DNA of 7,716 nt, from positions 1 to 7,716 of the forward strand of contig DXXQ01000012.1 in NCBI GenBank assembly GCA_019416265.1. Reading direction: 5' to 3'. Shown here one piece after another: positions 1-6,138 of the stretch. This DNA is from Clostridiales bacterium. GTDB lineage: Bacteria > Bacillota > Clostridia > Lachnospirales > Lachnospiraceae. The position numbers were made by a program, and so were the translations under genes. Each line of letters opens with the position of its first letter. Position 1 is the first letter of the stretch. The notes under the pieces were generated by a model. It saw nothing but the letters and a program-made list of their open reading frames with translations, made no database searches and was not told where the DNA came from.

Positions 1-2
1 TG

Positions 3-8
3 TACAAT
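3..8 (+). promoter_or_regulatory. Possible -10 element of the rny promoter
   Basis: TACAAT matches the sigma-A -10 consensus at 5 of 6 positions and would start transcription near position 15, just ahead of the Shine-Dalgarno at 21-26. The -35 region lies outside the window, so the call rests on one hexamer and is weak. Confidence 0.25.
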
Positions 9-33
9 GAAAACTAAATAAGGAGGTGCTCCT

Positions 34-1593
34 GTGACAACAACAATTATTGTTGCAATTGTCGCTGTGATGGTCGCGCTACTTATTGCGGTTCCTGTTA
101 CTTGCAAGGTCGCTGTGAATAACAAGGTCAAGAAAGACGCAGAAATTGTAGGAACAGCGGAAGACAAAGCAAGAAGCATTATAGATGAAGCCCTGAAAAC
201 GGCGGAAACTAAAAAAAGAGAAGCTTTATTGGAAGTCAAGGAAGAATCTCTCCGTACGAAAAATGAACTGGAGAAAGAAACCAAGGAACGAAGAAACGAA
301 CTGCAGAAGTATGAAAACCGTGTTTTATCTAAGGAAGCAGCTGTAGATAAAAAAGCGGAAGTAGTTGAGAAGCGTGAAGCAGAATGCACAGCGAGAGCAG
401 CCGAGGTGCAGAAAAAGGAAAAAAGAGTAGAAGAACTTGAGCAGAAAGGAGTACAGGAACTGGAACGTGTTTCCGGTCTGACCTCCGAACAGGCAAAGGA
501 AGAGTTACTCAAATCTGTGGAAGACGATGTCAAAGTGGATGTTGCCAGGCTTTACAGAGAGCTTGAGAACAGAGCAAAGGAAGAAGCAGGAAAGAAAGCT
601 AAGGAATATGTGGTAAATGCTATTCAGAAATGTGCAGTAGACCATGTGTCAGAGGCAACGATTTCCGTAGTTCAGCTTCCGAGTGACGAGATGAAGGGAC
701 GTATTATCGGCCGTGAGGGAAGAAACATTCGTACCCTTGAAACTCTGACAGGTGTTGATCTTATCATCGACGATACACCGGAGGCAGTGGTATTATCCGC
801 GTTTGATCCTATTCGTCGTGAGATTGCCCGTGTAGCTCTGGAGAAGCTGATCGTAGATGGACGTATCCATCCGGCCAGAATCGAAGAGATGGTTGAGAAA
901 GCACAGAGAGAGGTAGAAGCACAGATTCGCGAAGAAGGCGAGACTGCAGCCATGGATGTAGGCGTTCATGGAATCCATCCTGAACTGCTGAAGCTTCTTG
1001 GAAGAATGAAATTCCGTTCCAGTTATGGACAGAACGCTCTGAAGCACTCAATCGAGGTAGCACAGCTTGCAGGAATGCTTGCAGGCGAGGTAGGAGTAGA
1101 TGTTCGTGTAGCGAAACGTGCCGGACTTCTTCACGATATTGGTAAATCCATTGACCATGAGGTTGAGGGATCCCATATCCAGATCGGTGTAGACCTGTGC
1201 AGAAAGTATAAGGAATCTGCAGTGGTAATCAACGCAGTAGCTTCCCATCATGGAGATGTAGAGCCGGAATCTCTTATCGCATGTATTGTTCAAGCGGCAG
1301 ATGCGATTTCAGCAGCCAGACCGGGTGCAAGAAGAGAGACTCTGGAGACTTACACCAACAGACTGAAACAGCTGGAGGACATCACTAACCAGTTCAAGGG
1401 AGTTGATAAATCCTTTGCTATTCAGGCGGGACGTGAGATTCGTGTTATGGTATTACCGGACCACATCAGTGATGCGGATATGGTAATCTTAGCGCGGGAT
1501 ATTGCGAAACAGATTGAAGCGGAGCTCGAATACCCGGGCCAGATCAAGGTTAATGTGATCCGTGAAAGCAGAGCAATCGATTACGCGAAGTAA
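34..1593 (+). CDS. rny: Ribonuclease Y (membrane-anchored endoribonuclease)
   Basis: RNase Y starts bulk mRNA decay in many Firmicutes by endonucleolytic cleavage at the inner face of the membrane. The 519-residue product matches the usual length (about 520). In order it shows an N-terminal hydrophobic anchor (about residues 3-27), a long charged Lys/Glu-rich coiled coil (about 35-190), a KH RNA-binding domain (about 208-272) with the GxxG loop G226-R-E-G229, and a metal-dependent HD domain (about 335-428). The HD domain has H338, the H367-D368 pair, H405-H406 and D423. All expected catalytic residues are present and the frame is intact. The start is GTG at 34, chosen because AGGAGG at 21-26 sits 7 nt upstream and the membrane anchor follows at once. 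A strong terminator follows, so the gene is probably not cotranscribed with the next one. Function is known from the family; identification is very secure. Confidence 0.97.
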   Translation: MTTTIIVAIVAVMVALLIAVPVTCKVAVNNKVKKDAEIVGTAEDKARSIIDEALKTAETKKREALLEVKEESLRTKNELEKETKERRNELQKYENRVLSKEAAVDKKAEVVEKREAECTARAAEVQKKEKRVEELEQKGVQELERVSGLTSEQAKEELLKSVEDDVKVDVARLYRELENRAKEEAGKKAKEYVVNAIQKCAVDHVSEATISVVQLPSDEMKGRIIGREGRNIRTLETLTGVDLIIDDTPEAVVLSAFDPIRREIARVALEKLIVDGRIHPARIEEMVEKAQREVEAQIREEGETAAMDVGVHGIHPELLKLLGRMKFRSSYGQNALKHSIEVAQLAGMLAGEVGVDVRVAKRAGLLHDIGKSIDHEVEGSHIQIGVDLCRKYKESAVVINAVASHHGDVEPESLIACIVQAADAISAARPGARRETLETYTNRLKQLEDITNQFKGVDKSFAIQAGREIRVMVLPDHISDADMVILARDIAKQIEAELEYPGQIKVNVIRESRAIDYAK

Positions 1594-1620
1594 AGAGTTC
1601 TCTACGAATTACAAATATGA

Positions 1621-1664
1621 ACGCTGTAAATTATGTAACCATACATAATTTACAGCGTTTTTTT
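1621..1664 (+). terminator. Rho-independent terminator of rny
   Basis: A perfect 17-bp inverted repeat (arms 1621-1637 and 1642-1658, loop ACCA) is followed directly by a run of seven T (1658-1664), beginning 27 nt after the rny stop. The stem is AT-rich except for its ACGCTG/CAGCGT base. This is a textbook intrinsic terminator that isolates rny from the spoIIM-like gene. The opposite strand has no good T-run after the stem, so it is probably one-directional. Confidence 0.93.
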
Positions 1665-1677
1665 CGTGCATAAATAC

Positions 1678-1715
1678 CATAGCTTAACAGTAAACTGGTA
1701 CAGGGTGAAGCTATG
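1678..1715 (+). repeat. Inverted repeat enclosing the spoIIM-like ribosome binding site and including its ATG
   Basis: CATAGCTT (1678-1685) and AAGCTATG (1708-1715) are perfect 8-nt complements. The right arm contains the ATG start codon (1713-1715), and the weak Shine-Dalgarno GGGTGA (1703-1708) lies in the 22-nt loop and touches the stem. If transcription begins upstream of 1678, folding would mask the start codon. An 8-bp repeat at this spacing can occur by chance, so function is inference. Confidence 0.4.
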
Positions 1716-2312
1716 AAAAAAAGAATAAATTCAGAGCGAAAAACAGGCTTTCCGGGACTGATACTGTTCCTGTGCGGTTTTCTTCTGGGGAATCTTATCC
1801 CCAACATTTTCTGGAGGCTGGAATGGCAGCAAAAAACAATGGCATCTGTCTATTTACTGGAGGTTTTTGCGGATAAAAAAATATCGGGACGGGAATATCT
1901 CATGGAATTGCTGAGGATGAGAGGAGGTTATTATGTTTTGTGTACCCTATGCGGAGTGTCCGTGTTTGGAGTACCGGCTGCTGTTATTGGGACATTTCTT
2001 TTCGGAGCAGGGCTGGGGGCGCTTTTTGCCATGTCTGTACTGAGCTTTGGGCTTTCAGGGGGACTTGTATGGGGCGGACTTCTTATGCCGCAGTATCTGG
2101 TTTATATTCCTGTAACACTCTGCTTTATGTCATGGATTTATGATTTTTCACTGGGAATATGGAAAAACAGAGGACTTCTTCCGGAAAAAGCAGGGTGGTT
2201 TGCCGGAAAAATATTTCTGGGTGCGATGGCGTATACAGCCGGTATTTTCATGGAATGTTACCTGAATCCGTGGATGGCTGAAAAAATTTTTAAATTTGCA
2301 AATTTATTTTAA
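1713..2312 (+). CDS. spoIIM: SpoIIM-like stage II sporulation membrane protein
   Basis: The 199-residue product is strongly hydrophobic, with about five membrane segments (roughly 13-32, 72-95, 96-116, 118-148 and 162-184). The family signs are an LMPQYLVYIPV segment at 124-134, resembling the LLPQN..(L/I)IP motif as I remember it for SpoIIM, and a C-terminal E-x-Y-x-N-P stretch (181-186). B. subtilis SpoIIM is 214 residues. In that species SpoIIM works with SpoIID and SpoIIP in the peptidoglycan-remodelling complex that drives engulfment of the forespore. Context supports the call: xerD follows, and spoIIM lies a few genes from xerD in B. subtilis. The ATG at 1713 has only a weak GGGTGA upstream (4-nt gap) and sits in an inverted repeat. 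No clear sigma-A promoter precedes it; a sporulation sigma factor is likely but not assignable by eye. The alternative is an unrelated DUF95-type membrane protein. Confidence 0.75.
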   Translation: MKKRINSERKTGFPGLILFLCGFLLGNLIPNIFWRLEWQQKTMASVYLLEVFADKKISGREYLMELLRMRGGYYVLCTLCGVSVFGVPAAVIGTFLFGAGLGALFAMSVLSFGLSGGLVWGGLLMPQYLVYIPVTLCFMSWIYDFSLGIWKNRGLLPEKAGWFAGKIFLGAMAYTAGIFMECYLNPWMAEKIFKFANLF

Positions 2313-2323
2313 ATTGTTTTTTT
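2291..2323 (+). terminator. Weak candidate terminator at the end of the spoIIM-like gene
   Basis: A 16-nt perfect palindrome (2291-2306, TAAATTTGCAAATTTA) overlaps the last codons and is followed about ten nt later by a run of T (2316-2323). The stem would be six A-U pairs around a TGCA loop, so it is thermodynamically poor. It may only reflect AT-rich coding sequence. Confidence 0.25.
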
Positions 2324-2418
2324 ACAAGATATTGTATTTGGTTGCCATAACATACTCGATATTTGGTATTATGTGTCGAAAAGCCTGTGTTTTTGGGCAT
2401 TTATGAGGAAAAAAGGGT

Positions 2419-2447
2419 TTGATTTTATGTCAAATACACAGTATAAT
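2419..2447 (+). promoter_or_regulatory. Sigma-A-type promoter of xerD
   Basis: TTGATT (2419-2424, 4/6 to consensus), a 17-nt spacer, and a perfect TATAAT (2442-2447). Transcription would begin near 2454 and give a leader of about 105 nt before the xerD ATG at 2560. xerD can therefore be expressed independently of the sporulation gene upstream. The rest of the gap from 2313 to 2418 is AT-rich and shows no gene or other recognisable site. Confidence 0.72.
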
Positions 2448-2475
2448 ACAGATACGTTTTGACCTCGTCATTTGA

Positions 2476-2523
2476 GCAGTGTTTTGGCCGGAGTTTTTTC
2501 AGGATTTACGGGCAGAACACTGC
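2476..2523 (+). promoter_or_regulatory. Stem-loop in the xerD leader
   Basis: GCAGTGTTTTG (2476-2486) pairs with CAGAACACTGC (2513-2523) over 11 bp with one G-U pair. After a one-by-one G-G mismatch, CCG (2488-2490) pairs with CGG (2509-2511). It falls entirely within the predicted untranslated leader and ends 36 nt before the ATG. A short run of T (2532-2536) starts 8 nt past the stem, too far for a classical terminator. It is a structured leader element of unknown role and does not resemble a riboswitch class I can name. Confidence 0.5.
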
Positions 2524-2559
2524 ATAACACATTTTTACAGGAAACAGGAAGTAGACGGT

Positions 2560-3444
2560 ATGGAAAAAGAGATACAGGCATTTATTGCATATTTACATAA
2601 TACGAAAAAAACATCGGAAAATACAGAAGTATCCTACCAGAGAGATCTTAAAAAAATGAGTTCTTTTTTATCCGACAGAGGAGTGAGAGAAGTCGGGGAA
2701 GTCCGTGAACTGGAGCTGGAAGGGTATATCAGTTTTATGGAAAGAGAGAAGTTCGCTTCCTCTTCAATTTCCAGAAGCGTGGCCTCTATCAGGGCGTTTT
2801 TCCAGTATCTTGTGAAAGAAAAAATAATTGACAGAGATCCCTCTGAAACTCTGAAGTCTCCGAAAGTGGAAAAAAAGACGCCGGAAATCCTGACGATTGA
2901 GGAAGTGGACAGGCTTCTTGCTCAGCCGGATCTGGATACACCGAAGGGAATCCGGGATGCGGCAATGCTGGAACTTCTTTATGCCACAGGAATGAGGGTG
3001 AGTGAACTGCTGCACCTGGAGATTCATGATGTGAATCTGCAGATGGGGTATGTGGTCTGCCACGAAAACGGAAAGGAGCGGATCATCCCCATCGGAGGCC
3101 CTAGCAGAAAAGCCCTTGCAAGATATATGGAAGGAGCCAGAGGGGTATTTGCGAAGGAACAGAAAGAGACTGCGCTGTTTACCAATTGTTCAGGAAAGGC
3201 GATGAGCAGACAGGGATTCTGGAAGGTTCTGAAAGGATATGCAGACGAAGCGGGAATCCTTCACGATATCACGCCTCATACGCTGCGGCATTCCTTTGCC
3301 GTGCATATGCTGCAGAACGGCGCGGATTTAAGAAGTGTACAGGAAATGTTGGGACATTCCGATATTTCCACAACACAGGTTTATCTGGGAATGAATGTAA
3401 ATAAAATGAGAGATGTGTACATGAAAGCACATCCCAGACATTGA
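2560..3444 (+). CDS. xerD: Site-specific tyrosine recombinase XerD
   Basis: XerD acts with XerC at the chromosomal dif site to resolve chromosome dimers. From the ATG at 2560 the protein is 294 residues, the normal XerD length. The N-terminal SAM-like core-binding domain spans about 1-90, including S19-x-N-T and SYQRDL (25-30). The catalytic domain spans about 105-290 and carries every active-site residue: R146, K172, H240, R243, H266 and the nucleophile Y275 (in STTQVY). A longer reading from GTG at 2479 would add 27 residues but has no ribosome binding site and runs through a leader stem-loop. The ATG has AGGAAG at 2546-2551 (8-nt gap) and begins exactly at the family N-terminus. The gene stands alone, not flanked by repeats or integration sites, which argues for the housekeeping recombinase rather than a phage or integron integrase. 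XerC and XerD are hard to separate by eye; the spoIIM neighbour favours XerD. Confidence 0.92.
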   Translation: MEKEIQAFIAYLHNTKKTSENTEVSYQRDLKKMSSFLSDRGVREVGEVRELELEGYISFMEREKFASSSISRSVASIRAFFQYLVKEKIIDRDPSETLKSPKVEKKTPEILTIEEVDRLLAQPDLDTPKGIRDAAMLELLYATGMRVSELLHLEIHDVNLQMGYVVCHENGKERIIPIGGPSRKALARYMEGARGVFAKEQKETALFTNCSGKAMSRQGFWKVLKGYADEAGILHDITPHTLRHSFAVHMLQNGADLRSVQEMLGHSDISTTQVYLGMNVNKMRDVYMKAHPRH

Positions 3445-3471
3445 TAATCGGAAGAAAATGACTGAAATGAT

Positions 3472-3512
3472 ACTGCCGGGCAGAGCGCATAGTAGTGCTT
3501 CTGTCCGGCAGT
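3472..3512. terminator. Hairpin between convergent xerD and DAHP synthase genes (probable bidirectional terminator)
   Basis: ACTGCCGGGCAGA (3472-3484) pairs with TCTGTCCGGCAGT (3500-3512) over 13 bp with one G-U pair, and the inner AGCGC/GTGCT can extend the stem. It begins 28 nt after the xerD stop. The flanking T content is moderate on both sides: GTATTT on the + strand, and ATCATTTCAGTCATTTTC reading out on the - strand. Given the convergent genes, a shared terminator is the natural reading. The rest of the 126-nt gap holds no gene. Confidence 0.7.
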
Positions 3513-3570
3513 CTGTATTTGACGCGAAAAGCGGAACTGTTAAAAAATATAAGCGTTTGTGCAAAACAGA

Positions 3571-4602
3571 TCAGCACATCTGAGCAATAGTGTGAAGGAG
3601 CTTTTCCGTTTCCTCCCAGCCAAGGCATGGATCTGTAATAGACTTGCCGTAAATGTGGTCAGCGCCGATTTTCTGGCAGCCGGGTTCAATATAGCTCTCG
3701 ATCATAAGACCTTTTACCAAAGTGTGAAGATCAGGATCCACAATACGGCTGTGGAGCACTTCTTTGGCAATACGAACCTGCTGTTCATACTGCTTGTTGG
3801 AGTTGGAATGGTTGGTATCGATGATGACAGCCGGATTTTTCAGGTTTTTCAGCTGGTATTTTTCCCAGAGAAGGCGCAGATCCTCATAATGGTAATTCGG
3901 AATTGCCTCGCCATGCTTGTTTACGGCACCTCTAAGAATGGTGTGAGCCAGTTCGTTTCCTGTGGTTTCAACTTCCCAGCCTCTGTAGATGAAGCGGTGG
4001 CCTCCCTGGGCTGCAACAACGGAATTGAGCATGACGGAATAATCGCCGCTGGTAGGGTTCTTCATACCTGCCGGAACATCCATGCCGCTGACAGTCAGGC
4101 GGTGCTGCTGGTCTTCCACAGAACGTGCGCCTACAGCCACGTAGGAGAGAAGGTCAGAAAGATAACGGTAATTTTCCGGATAGAGCATTTCGTCTGCACA
4201 GGTAAGACCGCTTACCTGGATGGCATGCATATGCATTTTTCGGATGGCAACCAGGCCGGCAAGAAGATTCGGCTTTTTTTCCGGGTCCGGCTGATGCACC
4301 ATTCCCTTGTAGCCTTCTCCCGTTGTTCTTGGTTTATTTGTATAAACCCTGGGGATGATTAAAACTTTATCCCGGATCTCCTCCTGAACCTTTGCAAGCC
4401 GTTCCAGATAATCGCAGACTGCATCCTCATTGTCTGCGGAACAGGGACCAACAATTGCCAGAAATTTTTCGGATTTTCCGGTGAACACATCCTTGATTTC
4501 CCGGTCACGTTCTTCCTTTAAGGCCTGAATATTTGCATCAATGGGATATTGGCTGCGGATCTCTTCAGGTGTCGGTAATTTCTTAATAAAATCAAATCCC
4601 AT
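3571..4602 (-). CDS. aroF: 3-deoxy-7-phosphoheptulonate (DAHP) synthase, class I
   Basis: This enzyme condenses phosphoenolpyruvate and erythrose 4-phosphate to DAHP, the first step of the shikimate pathway to aromatic amino acids (EC 2.5.1.54), in the cytosol. The 343-residue product has the layout of the E. coli AroF/G/H family (about 350). The four metal ligands are all present: C54 (GPCS), H265 (DTNHSNS), E302 (MIESYIEPG) and D324 (YGKSITDP). The substrate loop is KPRTTGEGYKG (90-100), one residue longer than the E. coli KPRTTVGWKG. GARSVEDQQHR (158-168) matches the phosphate-binding region. I chose the ATG at 4602 over an upstream ATG at 4641 because AAAGGAG (+ strand 4611-4617) lies 8 nt before it, and the upstream start would fall at the predicted transcription start. 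It has its own promoter. Whether it is feedback-inhibited by Phe, Tyr or Trp cannot be read here, and the aroF symbol is a convention rather than a specificity claim. Confidence 0.95.
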   Translation of the reverse strand: MGFDFIKKLPTPEEIRSQYPIDANIQALKEERDREIKDVFTGKSEKFLAIVGPCSADNEDAVCDYLERLAKVQEEIRDKVLIIPRVYTNKPRTTGEGYKGMVHQPDPEKKPNLLAGLVAIRKMHMHAIQVSGLTCADEMLYPENYRYLSDLLSYVAVGARSVEDQQHRLTVSGMDVPAGMKNPTSGDYSVMLNSVVAAQGGHRFIYRGWEVETTGNELAHTILRGAVNKHGEAIPNYHYEDLRLLWEKYQLKNLKNPAVIIDTNHSNSNKQYEQQVRIAKEVLHSRIVDPDLHTLVKGLMIESYIEPGCQKIGADHIYGKSITDPCLGWEETEKLLHTIAQMC

Positions 4603-4646
4603 AGTGGTATCTCCTTTAAAATAAATTCCTTTGTAATTCAAACTTC

Positions 4647-4675
4647 AGTATAAACCAATTTTTTTTGAATGTCGA
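4647..4675 (-). promoter_or_regulatory. Sigma-A-type promoter of the DAHP synthase gene
   Basis: Read on the minus strand: TCGACA (4675-4670, 5/6 to TTGACA), a 17-nt spacer containing an A8 run, then TATACT (4652-4647, 5/6 to TATAAT). Transcription would begin near 4640, leaving a leader of about 38 nt with a good AAAGGAG. That leader is too short for a T-box or a leader-peptide attenuator, so no RNA-level aromatic amino acid control is visible. Confidence 0.75.
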
Positions 4676-4694
4676 TAGAAAATCTTTTTTTCTT

Positions 4695-6014
4695 TCAGCT
4701 TTCTCTTGCAAGCCTTGAAAGAAGGAGGGTGTGAAGAAGGGTGAGGATAAGCTCTGCGAAAAGAATGCCGTATAAATAGCCCCGGATTCCCATAAGGGGA
4801 ACTGCAAGGAGAATAAAGGCGATTCGTATGGAGAGGCTGATGACACTGTGCAAAAGACTCATGCCGGTTTTTCCGAGGCCGTGGAGAACACTGGTGAGGG
4901 TGGTGTTCAAATAGAGGAAGGGGCAGATAAAGGACAGAGTCCGTATGTAGGTTCCGGCTGCAGCGCTGTGAAACAGAAAGTTTCCCAGAAAGTCGCCAAA
5001 CAGCAGGAAAAGGAGCATACAGGCGACACCCATCAGAGAACAGCAGTAAAAGAGCTGTTTTACCATACGGCAGATCCTCTCTTTTTTTCCCAGCGCCTGT
5101 AACTGGGCGACAGAAGGCATCAGCATGACGGCTGCGGAATTTGTGAGAGTTCCGGGAAAAAGAATCAAAGGCATTGCCATCCCTGTGAAAATACCGTAAA
5201 TACTCAGGGTTTCCCTGCTGCTCAGGCCGTACATCCGAAGACGCTGGGGAATCAGGATCATTTCCATACTGCCAAGAACAGTGAGAAGAATCCTGTTCAG
5301 GGTCAGGGGAAGAGAAATGCCCAGCAGCTCCCGGCAGAGCTCCTGGATTCCCTGAATCCGGAAAGGCGTGTATCTGATTTTGTGAAAATGGCTGCCTATG
5401 CAGAACAGGGACACGAAAGCAGAAACTGCTTCGGAAGCCAAAGCCCCGCCTGCTGCGATCAGGGGAGTGACAGGCCGTCCCTCAGAAATGAAAATTAGGG
5501 AAAGAAGATAGCAGCTTCCCACACGAACCACCTGTTCCAGAAGCTGGATGGCGGACGGAACCACTGTACGCTTCAGGGCAAAATAATAGCTGTTGACACA
5601 GGAGTGAAGGGCGCTCAGGGGAAAACTGAAGGCAAGTATGCGGATGAGGGAAGAAGTCTGCGGGGCTTTTAATATTTCCGCCGCAAAAAAATCAGCATTT
5701 TTCTGAATAAGCCACGACAGAACAGCGGCTGTCATTACAGACAGAAAACTGCCTGCCCAAAAGAAATCGCCTGCGGCTTTTTTTCGGCCAAGAGCCATAT
5801 GGGAGGCGCAGAGTCTGGAGATGGCAGTCTGTAAGCCTGAAACGGAAACTGCCATGACAAGTCCCTGGATCGGAAGGACAAGCTGGAAAAGCCCAAGTCC
5901 CTGGGCACCAATGGTATGAGAGAGGAATATTCTATAGAAGAAGCCGATGAACCGGCTCAAAAGACCGGCGCAGGTGAGGATCAGAGTTCCCCTGATAATA
6001 CGATTTTTTGACAT
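4695..6014 (-). CDS. SpoVB/MurJ-type polysaccharide or lipid-linked precursor flippase (MOP superfamily)
   Basis: A 439-residue polytopic membrane protein of the MOP exporter superfamily, probably about 12 helices. The N-terminus (residues 17-49) has the SpoVB-type signature: GLLSRFIGFFYRIFLS, then the GAQGLGLFQLVLPI loop. A second family block runs from LHSCVNSYYFALKR (136-149) to EQVVRV (160-165). The family moves lipid-linked cell-wall or polysaccharide precursors across the membrane; SpoVB of B. subtilis (518 residues) is needed for spore cortex. This protein is shorter than SpoVB, and several paralogues (SpoVB, YkvU, YtgP) share these motifs, so I give no symbol. The ATG at 6014 has only a weak Shine-Dalgarno (CAGG, 9-nt gap) but no better start is in frame. 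It lies 92 bp upstream of the DAHP synthase gene on the same strand with no obvious terminator between, so read-through is possible, but the promoter in the gap suggests independent units. Confidence 0.82.
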   Translation of the reverse strand: MSKNRIIRGTLILTCAGLLSRFIGFFYRIFLSHTIGAQGLGLFQLVLPIQGLVMAVSVSGLQTAISRLCASHMALGRKKAAGDFFWAGSFLSVMTAAVLSWLIQKNADFFAAEILKAPQTSSLIRILAFSFPLSALHSCVNSYYFALKRTVVPSAIQLLEQVVRVGSCYLLSLIFISEGRPVTPLIAAGGALASEAVSAFVSLFCIGSHFHKIRYTPFRIQGIQELCRELLGISLPLTLNRILLTVLGSMEMILIPQRLRMYGLSSRETLSIYGIFTGMAMPLILFPGTLTNSAAVMLMPSVAQLQALGKKERICRMVKQLFYCCSLMGVACMLLFLLFGDFLGNFLFHSAAAGTYIRTLSFICPFLYLNTTLTSVLHGLGKTGMSLLHSVISLSIRIAFILLAVPLMGIRGYLYGILFAELILTLLHTLLLSRLARES

Positions 6015-6040
6015 GATGAATAACCTGGACTTTTTTTGTC

Positions 6041-6046
6041 AGTATA
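6041..6046 (-). promoter_or_regulatory. Possible -10 element of the flippase gene promoter
   Basis: On the minus strand TATACT (5/6 to the sigma-A -10) lies 26 nt before the flippase ATG. No acceptable -35 is found at 16-18 nt upstream; the hexamer at 17 nt is TTCTGT. The promoter may be weak, activator-dependent, or read by a sporulation sigma factor. The -35 zone overlaps the palindrome in the divergent iscR promoter. Confidence 0.3.
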
Positions 6047-6060
6047 TTCATAAAACCATC

Positions 6061-6089
6061 TTGACAGAACAGAATCTTTCTGTTAAAGT
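6061..6089 (+). promoter_or_regulatory. Promoter of the iscR-nifS operon
   Basis: A perfect TTGACA (6061-6066), a 17-nt spacer, and TAAAGT (6084-6089, 4/6 to consensus). Transcription would start near 6096, giving a leader of about 43 nt that ends in the strong Shine-Dalgarno AGGTGAGG (6129-6136) before the ATG at 6139. Confidence 0.7.
6068..6084. promoter_or_regulatory. Candidate operator: 7-3-7 palindrome within the iscR promoter
   Basis: AACAGAA (6068-6074), TCT, TTCTGTT (6078-6084) is a perfect inverted repeat that fills the spacer and touches the -10. A dimeric regulator bound there would block RNA polymerase. Rrf2 proteins bind palindromes as dimers and often repress their own operon, so the downstream IscR-like protein is the obvious candidate. 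It does not match the E. coli IscR type 1 site as I remember it. Confidence 0.55.
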
Positions 6090-6138
6090 AAAAAAAGAAA
6101 TCCGAGGAAAACACTAGGAATTAAAAAGAGGTGAGGAA

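Noticed and set aside
2404..2463. A 19-codon frame starting ATGAGG between spoIIM and xerD
   Set aside because: It has no ribosome binding site and contains the -35 and -10 of the xerD promoter, so it would not be on that transcript.
2479..2559. GTG at 2479 as the xerD start (27 extra residues)
   Set aside because: No Shine-Dalgarno precedes it, the added residues do not belong to the XerD family, and the segment forms the leader stem-loop. ATG 2560 has a suitable site and the expected N-terminus.
2560..3444. XerD as an integrase of a mobile element
   Set aside because: No attachment-site repeats, excisionase, phage genes or composition change flank it, and the spoIIM neighbour fits the housekeeping locus.
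3559..4362. An 804-nt open frame on the + strand opposite DAHP synthase
   Set aside because: It is antisense to a gene with a full set of catalytic motifs, has no ribosome binding site, and its product shows no recognisable domain. It is a shadow of codon bias.
4603..4641. Upstream ATG at 4641 for DAHP synthase
   Set aside because: It lies at the predicted transcription start, lacks a ribosome binding site, and the next ATG (4602) has AAAGGAG at the right distance.
4848..5102. An 84-codon + strand frame inside the flippase gene
   Set aside because: It lies opposite a clear membrane protein gene and has low-complexity, family-less content; it is a shadow frame.
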